A stretch of 64,000 nt of DNA from JANNSX01 sp046348995 (GCA_046348995.1 JAXMDB010000007.1:124001-188000), one strand, 5' to 3'. Positions 28,154 through 35,352 are shown, numbered from the stretch's first letter. Translations and numbers: made by a program. Notes: a model not told the origin generated them from the sequence alone.

Positions 28154-28312
28154 ATGCACGTACTTCGCATCATCGGTATGCGATTGCGAATTCGCTCACG
28201 CCCGCAGTTGGACGAGGCTATTCCGGATCGCATGTTGCAGATCTTGGACGACCTCGACTGGAAAGAGCGGTTCAAGCACGGTCGCGACGACAGCACGTCG
28301 ACGACAGACTGA
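28154..28312 (+). CDS. NepR-like anti-sigma paralogue, short form
   Basis: A 52-residue protein started by GGAGG five bases before ATG 28154. An upstream in-frame ATG at 28100 would give 70 residues but has no ribosome binding site. Its core, from IGMRLR to LDWKE, aligns without gaps to the core of the bona fide NepR at 29393-29638 (IGSQLK to LERKD). Shared positions are Ile-Gly, Leu, the Glu-x-hydrophobic-Pro motif (EAIPD versus EPVPS), three spaced Leu and Lys. NepR binds EcfG and is captured by PhyR. This copy has a very short N-terminus. It is divergent from phyR copy 1 and has its own EcfG promoter. Confidence 0.72.
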   Translation: MHVLRIIGMRLRIRSRPQLDEAIPDRMLQILDDLDWKERFKHGRDDSTSTTD

Positions 28313-28320
28313 CGCATCGC

Positions 28321-28458
28321 TTACCGGAAAAACGCAAAATACAGGCCGAGAAGCGCCACGAAGGCGACGGGGAGAGATATCGACAAGATGACCAGGTTGA
28401 AACGCGACCGGTCGCCTTGCCGAGTGGGAACCGGTCGCAACAGCTTGCGTCGAGCCAT
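28321..28458 (-). CDS. 45-residue single-pass membrane protein
   Basis: A very short gene: a basic N-terminus (MARRKLLRPVPTRQGDRSR) and one hydrophobic helix (NLVILSISLPVAFVALLG) ending in LYFAFFR. GAGGTGACAC directly precedes ATG 28458. It lies nine bases after the Cys-rich gene and is the last in the same-strand series nepR-ecfG-Cys-rich-this gene, so it is probably part of the sigma factor operon. Function unknown. The length is typical of stress-induced membrane peptides. Confidence 0.65.
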   Translation of the reverse strand: MARRKLLRPVPTRQGDRSRFNLVILSISLPVAFVALLGLYFAFFR

Positions 28459-28466
28459 GTGTCACC

Positions 28467-28796
28467 TCAGGATGTCGCAGGATGCGTACCCAGAGCCACG
28501 ACGTGACACGCATCCGCACAGGCGATGAGCGCGTCGACGAGCTCTTTGGCTTCACCCGGCATCGCAGCTTTTAGGACATGATCCGCCGCACTCCGGCACA
28601 GCTTGGAGCACAGCACCGCAATCTCACGAGACCCGAAGCCGGCCTCGTGTGTAAGGACGCGCTCGGCGACGCCACACATGTCCGCGCTGGTCAGGAGCAC
28701 GTCGGATACGGATGCGGGAGAGCTCCCCGCCGCGGAATAGCACAGCCGTTTTGCCGCCTTGCACGCATCGACACATTGAAGCTCGTCGATGGTCAT
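28467..28796 (-). CDS. Cys-rich four-helix protein (DUF326/Csp-like)
   Basis: A 109-residue all-helical protein with cysteines spaced along helices: CVDACKAAKRLC, MCGVAERV, LCSKLCRSAADH and CADACHVV. This periodic Cys pattern in four helices is that of DUF326 and cytosolic copper-storage-like (Csp) bundles, which bind Cu(I) in the bundle core. Metal binding is inferred. It starts 33 bases after ecfG on the same strand, so it probably shares the nepR-ecfG transcript. ATG 28796 is chosen over 28826 because similarity starts there. Confidence 0.72.
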   Translation of the reverse strand: MTIDELQCVDACKAAKRLCYSAAGSSPASVSDVLLTSADMCGVAERVLTHEAGFGSREIAVLCSKLCRSAADHVLKAAMPGEAKELVDALIACADACHVVALGTHPATS

Positions 28797-28829
28797 CACC
28801 GCATACCCTAGGAGCGGGCAAGCCATCCG

Positions 28830-29396
28830 TCACCGGACGCTGGTCTTGCCGGGGGTCTTCGCACCGATCTCGACCTCGGGCGGCGACTTACCGTCGGCGT
28901 CTGCATCCAGCCCCATGAGCTCGACCAGCCGGATCCTTGCCCGGTTCACCCGGCTTTTCACGGTTCCGACCGCGCAGCCCGTAATGGCTGCGGCTTCCTC
29001 GTACGAAACACCTTCGGCACCGATCAGGAGCAGCGCTTCACGCTGGTCGGCCGACAAATGTTTCAACATCCGCTTGAAGTCCTGCAAATCGGCGTACCCC
29101 TCCTGCTGCGGCAAAGAGGTCAATTGCTCGGCTGCAGCGCCGTCCTCGTCCTGCACCTGCCGACGGGACTTGCGATAGTCGGAGAAATAGGTGTTTCGCA
29201 GAATTCGGAACAGCCAAGCCTTCAGGTTCGTCCCGAGCTCGAAGCTGTTCTGGTTCGCCCACGCTTTCATGAGCGTTTCTTGAACCAGGTCATTGGCCAA
29301 GTGCGGATCACCGCACAACGAGACGGCGAATGCGCGTAGGTTCGGGATGGCCGCCACGAGCGCATCACGGATCGAGTCGCCTTGAGCGTTACTCAC
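28830..29396 (-). CDS. ecfG: EcfG-family RNA polymerase sigma factor (general stress response)
   Basis: A 188-residue ECF sigma factor. Region 2 (about 15-80) has NDLVQETLMKAWANQNSFE and NLKAWLFRILRNTYFSDYRK (the -10-recognition part). Region 4 (about 115-170) has LSADQREALLLIGAEGVSYE and GCAVGTVKSRVNRARIRL. This is the EcfG (ECF15) type that directs the alphaproteobacterial general stress response and recognises GGAAC-N16/17-CGTT. Its ATG overlaps the nepR stop, so sigma and anti-sigma are translated together. Promoters of matching sequence lie throughout 27-41 kb. Confidence 0.95.
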   Translation of the reverse strand: MSNAQGDSIRDALVAAIPNLRAFAVSLCGDPHLANDLVQETLMKAWANQNSFELGTNLKAWLFRILRNTYFSDYRKSRRQVQDEDGAAAEQLTSLPQQEGYADLQDFKRMLKHLSADQREALLLIGAEGVSYEEAAAITGCAVGTVKSRVNRARIRLVELMGLDADADGKSPPEVEIGAKTPGKTSVR

Positions 29397-29638
29397 TTAC
29401 CGGTATCCTTGCGCTCGAGTTTGGCCAGCAGGTCGAGCAGCTCCGAGGGCACGGGCTCGCTGCAGATCTCGGTGTACATCGCCTTGAGTTGGCTTCCGAT
29501 GAGCGCCTGAGCGGCCGCATCCAGCCGTACGACCCTCTGCTCGGCATCCTCGTCGCTAGGGGCTTGCTCCGCCTTTACCGCGCGTGAATCGCTCGTTTTT
29601 CTCATTCCTCCCATATCGTCTTTCCCCCCAATGCTCAT
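29393..29638 (-). CDS. nepR: NepR anti-sigma factor
   Basis: An 81-residue protein with a hydrophilic N-terminus and the NepR core IGSQLKAMYTEICSEPVPSE followed by LLDLLAKLERKD. NepR holds EcfG inactive until phosphorylated PhyR binds NepR in its place. The stop overlaps the ecfG start (ATGA). The gene is divergent from phyR copy 2, the classical phyR/nepR-ecfG layout, with facing EcfG promoters in the 394-base gap. Confidence 0.92.
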   Translation of the reverse strand: MSIGGKDDMGGMRKTSDSRAVKAEQAPSDEDAEQRVVRLDAAAQALIGSQLKAMYTEICSEPVPSELLDLLAKLERKDTGK

Positions 29639-29796
29639 TCAAGCCTCCTCGCTCATGCCGCAAGAGAATGCGCTTCCGCCGCTCGGCGAATAGAACCCTA
29701 CACGCCCGCGGTACTGCTGTGACCAAATGACATTCTGCAAACCCCGAACGTCGGCGTGAGCGCTGGCACCCCGGACGGCGCCAGCAGTATTACAAC

Positions 29797-29821
29797 AACG
29801 CGCTGAGCCGGGCGCGGTTCC
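29797..29821 (-). promoter_or_regulatory. EcfG-type promoter of nepR-ecfG, perfect consensus
   Basis: On the minus strand GGAAC (29821-29817), 16 bases, CGTT (29800-29797). It lies 159 bases before the nepR start, giving positive autoregulation of the sigma factor operon. Confidence 0.82.
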
Positions 29822-29917
29822 CAGAGCTGAGCCATATTCGCCTCCACCGGCCAGCCGGGTGAGCAGCGAAACGTCACGATGCCCCGGCAGTTCCAGCGGA
29901 ATACAGCTCGAGCCCAC

Positions 29918-29942
29918 GGAACCATCGCCCCAACTGCGCGTT
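29918..29942 (+). promoter_or_regulatory. EcfG-type promoter of phyR copy 2, perfect consensus
   Basis: GGAAC (29918-29922), 16 bases, CGTT (29939-29942), 90 bases before ATG 30033. It faces away from the nepR promoter, with about 96 bases between the two -35 elements. Confidence 0.82.
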
Positions 29943-30032
29943 CTCGAACGGTTAAGTTCTGGTTCATCGACGTACCAGGGATGGGGATTGCCGGGGCCTA
30001 TGGCACCGGCAGGAGCACCGAAGGGGGAGCCC

Positions 30033-30866
30033 ATGCGCCACGAGCGTATCGCGTCCGCACTACCCACACTCAGACGTTTTGCCCGTGCCGTGACGGGGAG
30101 CCAGCGAAGTGGCGATGCCTACGTCGCGACCACCCTCGAGACGATCATCGCCGATCCGTCGCTCGTTCGCGACGGTCCGAGCGCCAAGCTCGATTTGTAT
30201 CGAACCCTGCTGCGCCTCGTGAACTCGATACCGATCAACGGCGATGACGAGACAATGGCGACCTCGGCCGGCGAGGATCGCATTCTCCAGCTCCCCAGCC
30301 TCGCCCGCCAGGCCTTCCTGTTGAGCGCCGTCGAGGATCTGGGATCCAACCAGATATCGGATGTTCTCGATCTGCCGGAGACGAAGGTACTGGGTCTGCT
30401 CGATGAGGCCGGCCAAGAGATCGCCTCGCAACTTGCGACCGATGTGTTGATCATCGAGGATGAGCCGCTCATAGCGCTCGATCTGAAGCAGCTCGTGACG
30501 GATCTCGGTCACCGCGTGATGGGTGTGGCGCGAACGGAGGAGCAGGCGCTTTCCGCCATCGCCGATCACCGGCCGGGCCTCGTTCTCGCCGACATCCAGC
30601 TCGCCGACGGCAGCTCTGGGCTCTCTGCCGTCACGACGATGCTCCAATCAGGCCGGCTTCCGGTCGTCTTCATCACCGCATTCCCGGAGCGCTTGCTCAC
30701 GGGCGATCGGCCAGAGCCGACATTCCTCCTGACGAAACCGTTCCGACCGGCGGCCGTGAAAGCGATTATCAGTCAGGTGCTTTTTTTCGAATGGGATGCG
30801 GGCAATCGCGCCACGCTCGAGCCTCCTCGGATGGTCGACGTGCGCGCCGGCATGGCTCGGAACTGA
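30033..30866 (+). CDS. phyR: PhyR anti-anti-sigma response regulator (copy 2)
   Basis: A 277-residue protein with the same two domains as copy 1. The sigma-like domain (about 1-130) has LPTLRRFARAVTGSQRSGDAY-type helices and ISDVLDLPETKVLGLLDEA. The receiver domain (about 137-255) has LIIEDEPLIALDL, phospho-Asp in LVLADIQLADGSSG and Lys in LLTKPFRP. GGGGGAG fixes ATG 30033. It occupies the classical position divergent from nepR-ecfG. It differs clearly from copy 1 in the sigma-like half, which suggests an old duplication and possibly different NepR preference. Confidence 0.95.
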   Translation: MRHERIASALPTLRRFARAVTGSQRSGDAYVATTLETIIADPSLVRDGPSAKLDLYRTLLRLVNSIPINGDDETMATSAGEDRILQLPSLARQAFLLSAVEDLGSNQISDVLDLPETKVLGLLDEAGQEIASQLATDVLIIEDEPLIALDLKQLVTDLGHRVMGVARTEEQALSAIADHRPGLVLADIQLADGSSGLSAVTTMLQSGRLPVVFITAFPERLLTGDRPEPTFLLTKPFRPAAVKAIISQVLFFEWDAGNRATLEPPRMVDVRAGMARN

Positions 30867-30884
30867 TCGCTCGCTGCAACCGTT
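30859..30884 (+). promoter_or_regulatory. EcfG-type promoter of the DUF892 gene, perfect consensus
   Basis: GGAAC (30859-30863), 17 bases, CGTT (30881-30884). The -35 element overlaps the last codons of phyR copy 2, and the gene it serves starts at 30927. Confidence 0.8.
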
Positions 30885-30908
30885 GGCCGACAAACCGATC
30901 GGCCAACG
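30881..30908. promoter_or_regulatory. inverted repeat overlapping the EcfG -10 element
   Basis: CGTTGGCCGA (30881-30890) and TCGGCCAACG (30899-30908) are a perfect 10-bp inverted repeat with an 8-base spacer. The left arm contains the -10 element. The right arm lies in the leader just before the AGGAG ribosome binding site. It could be an operator or a leader hairpin. Confidence 0.5.
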
Positions 30909-30926
30909 ACAGCAGGAGTATTCAGC

Positions 30927-31415
30927 GTGGCCAATACCAAGCTTGAGGACCTGTTCCTCATGACTCTCAAGGACATCTATCACGGCGAGACTCAAATTCT
31001 CTCGGCCCTTCCGAAAATGGCGGAGAACGCGTCCAGTGGCGAGTTGCAGAACGCGCTCAAGAAGCACGAGCTCGAAACCGCCGAGCAGGTCAATCGCCTG
31101 ACGCAGGTCTTTCAGCTTCTCGGCCAGCCCGCGAAGGGCGAGCCGTGCGAGGCGATCAAGGGTCTCATCGCCGAAGGCGACGAGGTCATGCTCGAGATCG
31201 AGACCCCCGAGGTCTGCGATGCCGGCCTCATCGCCACTGGCCAAGCGATCGAGCACTATGAGATCGCGCGCTATGGGACGCTCGCCGCTTGGGCTCGCGA
31301 GCTCGACATGAGCGAAGCCGCCGACTTGCTCGAGCAAACCCTCGAGGAAGAGAGAACAGCCGACGAAACTCTGACTGACATCGCTATGAGCTCGGTCAAC
31401 AGGCAAGCCGCATAG
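30927..31415 (+). CDS. DUF892 (YciE/YciF) ferritin-like stress protein
   Basis: A 162-residue four-helix protein beginning LEDLFLMTLKDIYHGETQIL, with repeated Glu/His positions (ALPKMAENASS, HELETAEQVNRL and IEHYEIARYGTL, then EEERTADETL). This matches the DUF892 ferritin-like family, in which these residues form a di-iron site. Family members are classic general-stress proteins. The start is GTG 30927 after AGGAG. A perfect EcfG promoter lies directly upstream. Confidence 0.93.
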   Translation: MANTKLEDLFLMTLKDIYHGETQILSALPKMAENASSGELQNALKKHELETAEQVNRLTQVFQLLGQPAKGEPCEAIKGLIAEGDEVMLEIETPEVCDAGLIATGQAIEHYEIARYGTLAAWARELDMSEAADLLEQTLEEERTADETLTDIAMSSVNRQAA

Positions 31416-31431
31416 TCTCGTGCGGCAGACC

Positions 31432-31457
31432 GGAACCTTAACAGGCAAACGATCATT
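31432..31457 (+). promoter_or_regulatory. degenerate EcfG-like site upstream of the 31512 cassette
   Basis: GGAAC (31432-31436), 17 bases, CATT (31454-31457). One mismatch, in the second base of the -10 element, which is more damaging than the AGTT variant. Listed because of its position, 54 bases before the start at 31512. Confidence 0.3.
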
Positions 31458-31511
31458 TTCTCGGCAAGACCGCCAGTTCTTATGGCGACCGTAGCAAACG
31501 GAGTTTCATCC

Positions 31512-31847
31512 ATGAGTGAGCTATACGCCCAGGGCGACATTCTTTTCGAGCGCATCAGCAGCACGGGCTTGGATCAGGGCGCCCGCCCCGATGGTCAACT
31601 CGTGATTGCCGAAGGCGAGGCCACCGGACATCGGCACATCATCAACGGTGGCGCAACGATGTTTCGTGACGACGCGATGGCACGCGACATCGCCTCCGAG
31701 CTTTATGTCGGGCACGTGCGCGTCGGCAAAGACGGCTCAGCCGTCGAACATGACGAGCATGCGCCACTCTTCCTTCCGGCCGGGACTTATCGTGTCCGCC
31801 GGCAACGCGAGCTTCAACCTCAGGACGTCTCCCTTGTGGCGGACTGA
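31512..31847 (+). CDS. small conserved protein paired with DUF6745 gene
   Basis: A 111-residue beta-rich protein with AQGDILFERI near the start, VIAEGEATGHRHIIN in the middle and EHDEHAPLFLPAGTYRVRRQ near the end. I have seen this pattern in short proteins encoded next to DUF6745 genes in many bacteria, but I know no function. CGGAG eight bases upstream favours ATG 31512 over 31482. The next gene starts four bases after this stop. Confidence 0.72.
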   Translation: MSELYAQGDILFERISSTGLDQGARPDGQLVIAEGEATGHRHIINGGATMFRDDAMARDIASELYVGHVRVGKDGSAVEHDEHAPLFLPAGTYRVRRQRELQPQDVSLVAD

Positions 31848-31851
31848 GCGC

Positions 31852-32931
31852 GTGCTCACGGAACGCGAGCTCGGCTGTATTCACAACGAGCTTCAGCGGT
31901 GGGGCGGCATTCACCGGTCCACCGCGCGTGCCGACCGTGAGGCAGCCGAGCGCGCGGTGAGCGACATCTATCGTGCGTGTAGGCTGCCCTCCCCAAAAAA
32001 CATCGTGTGGAGCGACAGCCCGGCTGAGATGGCGCACTCTTGGTATGGGTGTACGCTCGATAGCCAACGAGCGGTCAAGTCGACGATCGTCGACGACGTC
32101 AGGCAATCGATCGATCGGGAGCTTATCGAAGCGGCGCAAGCGCCGGTGCGATTTCAGCTCATCAATGCCGTCCGGTCGAGCCGGCAGACGTTCAATCGCT
32201 TCGTTTCCGACCTGGGATATCAGGCGGGCGCAAAGGCTCGGCCGCGCAAGCAATGGCTCCTTGCGCGCTTGACCAGTCCCCTCGGAGGGGGCCGGCCGGC
32301 GTTCGCGAGCGCCGCGCATTGCTTCAAGACGGACGATTCGATTGCGATCTACTCCGCGCTCCTCAAGTTGACCGACCTCGACCAGATCCGGCCGCAGCTG
32401 TCGGCCTACTTGGCGCTCGCGGAGCACGTCGAATGGATCTTGCCATATGGCGAAACCTGTTGGCTCGCCGAACGCCCGACAGTTCTCTCCATCGACGCCA
32501 ACGGACGCTCGCACGCCGCGAACGGCCCCGCGATCGCCTATGCCGACGGCGAGAAGATTTACGCCTGGAAGGGCGTCGAGGTGCCGGAGCGCGCAATTGT
32601 CGACCCGTCGTCGATCAGCATTTACGAGGTCGCCCGAACGAGAGATCCGGTTGTGCGGCGTTGCCTCATCGATCTGATGACGCCCGAGCGGTTCGTCGCG
32701 TTGCGTGGAGCGACGTGCATCGCTCGCGACGAGTATGGAAAGCTGTGGCGGCGGAGTTGGCGCCTCGATGCATGGGCCGCAGTCGAGGTGACGAACGGCA
32801 CGCCAGAGCCCGACGGCACGTTCAAGAAGTATTTTCTGCAAGTTCCTGCGCATTTTCAGACCCCGCGCCAAGCCGTGGCCTGGACCTACGGATTGCTGCC
32901 CGAGCAATACTCGCTGCGGCAGCGCACCTAG
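31852..32931 (+). CDS. DUF6745-domain protein
   Basis: About 359 residues from GTG 31852; a TTG at 31834 is an alternative start. The C-terminal half carries the DUF6745 pattern: ANGPAIAYADGEKIYAWKGV, VPERAIVDPSSISIYEVA, RDEYGKLWRR and EVTNGTPEPDGTFKKYFLQV with a final AVAWTYGLLPEQY. The N-terminal half is less conserved. Function unknown. It follows the 31512 gene by four bases, forming a two-gene cassette placed inside the stress island. No signal peptide or membrane helix. Confidence 0.78.
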   Translation: MLTERELGCIHNELQRWGGIHRSTARADREAAERAVSDIYRACRLPSPKNIVWSDSPAEMAHSWYGCTLDSQRAVKSTIVDDVRQSIDRELIEAAQAPVRFQLINAVRSSRQTFNRFVSDLGYQAGAKARPRKQWLLARLTSPLGGGRPAFASAAHCFKTDDSIAIYSALLKLTDLDQIRPQLSAYLALAEHVEWILPYGETCWLAERPTVLSIDANGRSHAANGPAIAYADGEKIYAWKGVEVPERAIVDPSSISIYEVARTRDPVVRRCLIDLMTPERFVALRGATCIARDEYGKLWRRSWRLDAWAAVEVTNGTPEPDGTFKKYFLQVPAHFQTPRQAVAWTYGLLPEQYSLRQRT

Positions 32932-32955
32932 GAACCAACCCAGGATGCAGGGGTT
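32931..32955 (+). promoter_or_regulatory. EcfG-like promoter of the EF-hand gene
   Basis: GGAAC (32931-32935), 16 bases, GGTT (32952-32955). One mismatch at the first base of the -10 element. It lies 33 bases before ATG 32989 and overlaps the stop codon of the DUF6745 gene. Confidence 0.55.
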
Positions 32956-32988
32956 AGCCCGGGGTGTAACCCGAGAGGAGATTGAACC

Positions 32989-33261
32989 ATGCGTATGATT
33001 GCGGTAGCCGCAATGGCCCTCGCTGCCTTCACGCTTCCGGTCGCTGCCCAGACGACCACGACCGGCAAGTCGCAGACCGAATGCGAGGCCGACTGGAAGT
33101 CCGCCGACACGAATGCGGACGGGAAGCTCGATACGGCTGAGCGCACCACGGCGCAGTCGATGATTCCGGCCTCGCTGTCGTCCGCGACCGCCGACGTCAT
33201 GCAGCAGGACTTCTTGACGGCGTGCACGACGGGTGCTGCCGGCACGACGACCACGCAGTAA
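32989..33261 (+). CDS. exported EF-hand-like protein
   Basis: A 90-residue protein with a signal peptide (MIAVAAMALAAFTLPVAAQ) and one calcium-binding-loop-like motif, DTNADGKLDTAE, in the mature part. Three Cys lie in the mature chain region (ECEADW and TACTTG). GAGAGGAG precedes ATG 32989. A periplasmic calcium-responsive or structural role is possible. It is preceded by an EcfG-like promoter and followed by a hairpin. Confidence 0.78.
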   Translation: MRMIAVAAMALAAFTLPVAAQTTTTGKSQTECEADWKSADTNADGKLDTAERTTAQSMIPASLSSATADVMQQDFLTACTTGAAGTTTTQ

Positions 33262-33287
33262 GGCACGGCCGCACGACTGCAAACGAA

Positions 33288-33324
33288 GCGACGCGCTGGA
33301 TCGCATCCGGCGCGTCGCTGTGTT
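33288..33324 (+). terminator. hairpin terminator after the EF-hand gene
   Basis: GCGACGCGC (33288-33296) and GCGCGTCGC (33310-33318) form a perfect 9-bp stem with a 13-base loop, followed by TGTGTTT. Confidence 0.6.
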
Positions 33325-33419
33325 TCAGAGGGCGATCACAATTTGCTCAGCTTGCCTCCCTCAAGCAACGACATGAGGCGCCACTTGTTGTCCGTGCATG
33401 ACGGCAATGGGAGGCTAGG

Positions 33420-34070
33420 ATGAGGCGTCAGCTCCGCACCGCTGCAGTTTTCGCTCTACCCGCTTTGATAGCCTCGGCGCCGGCGATCGCTCAAACTACC
33501 GCGGATGCTCAAGCGCAAACGCGCCGCGCCGAGCAGCTTAAGCTGGTTCCACGACTGACAGGAAGCGACCGCCAACGCGCGATCGACTATTTTCGCGACA
33601 GCCGAATCGAGCAACTGAGCCACATCGATTTTTCAGTGACGGTCGGCGCGCCGGTGCCGCGCAACATTTCCCTCTATGAACTGCCGAGCGCGATCGTCTC
33701 TCTCGCACCGTCCTATCGGGGTTTCCGCTACGCGCGATCGCGTGAAAAGATCTACGTGATCGATCCCACGACTTTCATCGTCGTCGACGTCATGACCCTC
33801 ACTGGCGGCGCCACGGCGAGCCTGGAGCTCTCGGACGCGGAGATCGCTGCAGTCGCATCCACCTTGAGATCGGTACCCGAGGACACGAGCGCGCCCTGGC
33901 GGCTCGGTCTCGGCGCCGAGCTCCCGGCGACGATCGCCTTGCATGATTTCCCTGACGAGCTGGTTCGCCGATTGCCAATGCTCAAGGGCTATCGCTACGC
34001 CCGAACCGGCGGCGAGCTCGTCATCGCCGATCCATCCGATCGCAACGTCGTCCTGATCATTCCGGACTAG
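33420..34070 (+). CDS. exported DUF1236-repeat protein
   Basis: A 216-residue protein with a signal peptide (AAVFALPALIASAPAIAQ) and two copies of a DUF1236-like unit. The first is VTVGAPVPRNISLYELPSAI with YRGFRYARSREKIYVIDP. The second is LGAELPATIALHDFPDEL with LKGYRYARTGGELVIADP. DUF1236 proteins are common exported proteins of Rhizobiales with no known activity. GGGAGG precedes ATG 33420. The 3' end overlaps the convergent metalloprotease gene by 14 bases. Confidence 0.83.
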   Translation: MRRQLRTAAVFALPALIASAPAIAQTTADAQAQTRRAEQLKLVPRLTGSDRQRAIDYFRDSRIEQLSHIDFSVTVGAPVPRNISLYELPSAIVSLAPSYRGFRYARSREKIYVIDPTTFIVVDVMTLTGGATASLELSDAEIAAVASTLRSVPEDTSAPWRLGLGAELPATIALHDFPDELVRRLPMLKGYRYARTGGELVIADPSDRNVVLIIPD

Positions 34071-34803
34071 GCCGCTGCGAGGGGCGCGTCAGGCTGATCG
34101 ATATCGGAGCTTCCGGGCCGTTGCCAGCCACGGTCGGCGCACCGTAAAGCGCCTGAATGCCCGCGACGTCGCCGGCCTGGAGATCGCGGAAATGCTCGTC
34201 GTAGCGAAATCCCATCATGACCCCACTCGACGTGGGGTGGTCGAGCCCGATCGCATGCCCGATCTCGTGCGCAATCGTGTAGCGAATATCATAGACCGAC
34301 AGGTTGCCATCGAAGCCGATCTTCCACGGCATCTTGGGATTGAGACAGATCACTGACTGCGTGATCGGCTTGGGCTCTGCCACGGCGTGGGCGTCATAGG
34401 CGACATTCGTGAAGGCTCGTCCGGCGGGATCGACCTGGGCGCCGATCTTGATATTGGCAGAGGCGCCTCGTGGCGCCTCGACGAACGTGATGCGCGTCAC
34501 AGATTGCCAAAGATCGAACGCCGCTCTGACCTCGGCGCGCCAGGCGTCATAGGAGATATTGGAGCGCGCGAGCATTGCGTCTGGCGCCGTGATCCGTTGG
34601 CAATTGAAAGCGTCCGGTGTGACCTCGGCGGCGTCGATGGTGCTGTAGGTCAGCGTCATGCTGCCATCCTTCGACGACGGCATGACCCATTGCACCTGGC
34701 TATTGCCGAGCTTCAGCAAACGAAACTGCGGTGATTGCGCTACGGCGGTTCCGGCAGCCAAGAGCGAAGCAGTCAATGTAATGCAGATGACAGTGAATCG
34801 CAC
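34057..34803 (-). CDS. secreted matrixin-like zinc metalloprotease
   Basis: A 248-residue protein with a signal peptide (ICITLTASLLAAGTAVAQ) and the metzincin zinc-binding motif HEIGHAIGLDH, followed by SSGVMMGFRYDE with the Met-turn. This is the matrixin (M10) pattern. Upstream of it, AFDLWQSVTRITFVEA is the usual helix of these catalytic domains. The enzyme should act outside the cytoplasm. No propeptide cysteine switch is evident. Confidence 0.87.
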   Translation of the reverse strand: MRFTVICITLTASLLAAGTAVAQSPQFRLLKLGNSQVQWVMPSSKDGSMTLTYSTIDAAEVTPDAFNCQRITAPDAMLARSNISYDAWRAEVRAAFDLWQSVTRITFVEAPRGASANIKIGAQVDPAGRAFTNVAYDAHAVAEPKPITQSVICLNPKMPWKIGFDGNLSVYDIRYTIAHEIGHAIGLDHPTSSGVMMGFRYDEHFRDLQAGDVAGIQALYGAPTVAGNGPEAPISISLTRPSQRPSPE

Positions 34804-34843
34804 AGCTCTCCCTCCCCACCCGTGAGCTGTGCCACGTGCCTAC

Positions 34844-34869
34844 GGAACGAGGCAAGAGTTTGGTGCGTT
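34844..34869 (+). promoter_or_regulatory. EcfG-type promoter, perfect consensus, no assigned gene
   Basis: GGAAC (34844-34848), 17 bases, CGTT (34866-34869), pointing into a gap that has no recognisable protein gene on this strand. Confidence 0.7.
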
Positions 34870-35317
34870 ATCGATCTCTTCGGCGCGTCCATGTCGCATG
34901 CTTCGATGCGAAAAGACTACACCGTGCTGGGGGTCTCGAAGGTTACGCAAGGGCGCGCTTGGAACGAGCTCACAGAGGCAGCCTTGCCTGCCTCCGCCCC
35001 GAATACATCTTTCTTTGTTTTTGCTGCACAGCGGCGTGGCCGCGCTATTGGTCTAACGAGGCTCGGTTCCCGGGCCTGCTGCTCTGCTTCAAGCTGAGCG
35101 GTGGACTGTCGATACGCGAGACGATGAGCGGCCGCCCGTCTTAAGCGGGTGGCGTGGCCCGCCGGTACCTGCAGCTGCCAGCAAACTCTCAACTGTACGA
35201 AGGTTTGCCCGAAAGGCTCAACCCCGGCCGGGCAACGGCCAAGTTCCGCGACATCATTAGTGAGGGGCCGTCACCGCTGCCTCCCGACGCGCGGAATAGG
35301 CTAGTGCCAAGCTGAAC

Positions 35318-35343
35318 CCTCGCAGGCCGCACCTCCTGCGAGG
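35318..35343. terminator. 9-bp hairpin at the end of the 34804-35352 gap
   Basis: CCTCGCAGG and CCTGCGAGG pair perfectly around CCGCACCT, with CTTAAAT following on the plus strand. It could end a plus-strand transcript from 34869 or the minus-strand gene at 35353. Confidence 0.45.
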
Positions 35344-35352
35344 CTTAAATGT

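Larger units (their letters stand above)
34804..35352. other. 550-base gap with an orphan EcfG promoter and no clear gene
   Basis: No convincing protein gene: open frames on both strands lack ribosome binding sites and family resemblance. The plus strand holds a perfect EcfG-type promoter at 34844-34869. A hairpin (CCTCGCAGG 35318-35326, CCTGCGAGG 35335-35343) lies at the far end. A stress-induced small RNA between the two is one explanation. Confidence 0.5.

Noticed and set aside
34961..34990. A further EcfG site at the GGAAC near 34963
   Set aside because: No GTT-containing -10 element occurs at 16 or 17 bases.
34891..35097. A possible 68-residue protein downstream of the orphan EcfG promoter
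   Set aside because: No ribosome binding site and no recognisable fold. Kept only as part of the small-RNA hypothesis.
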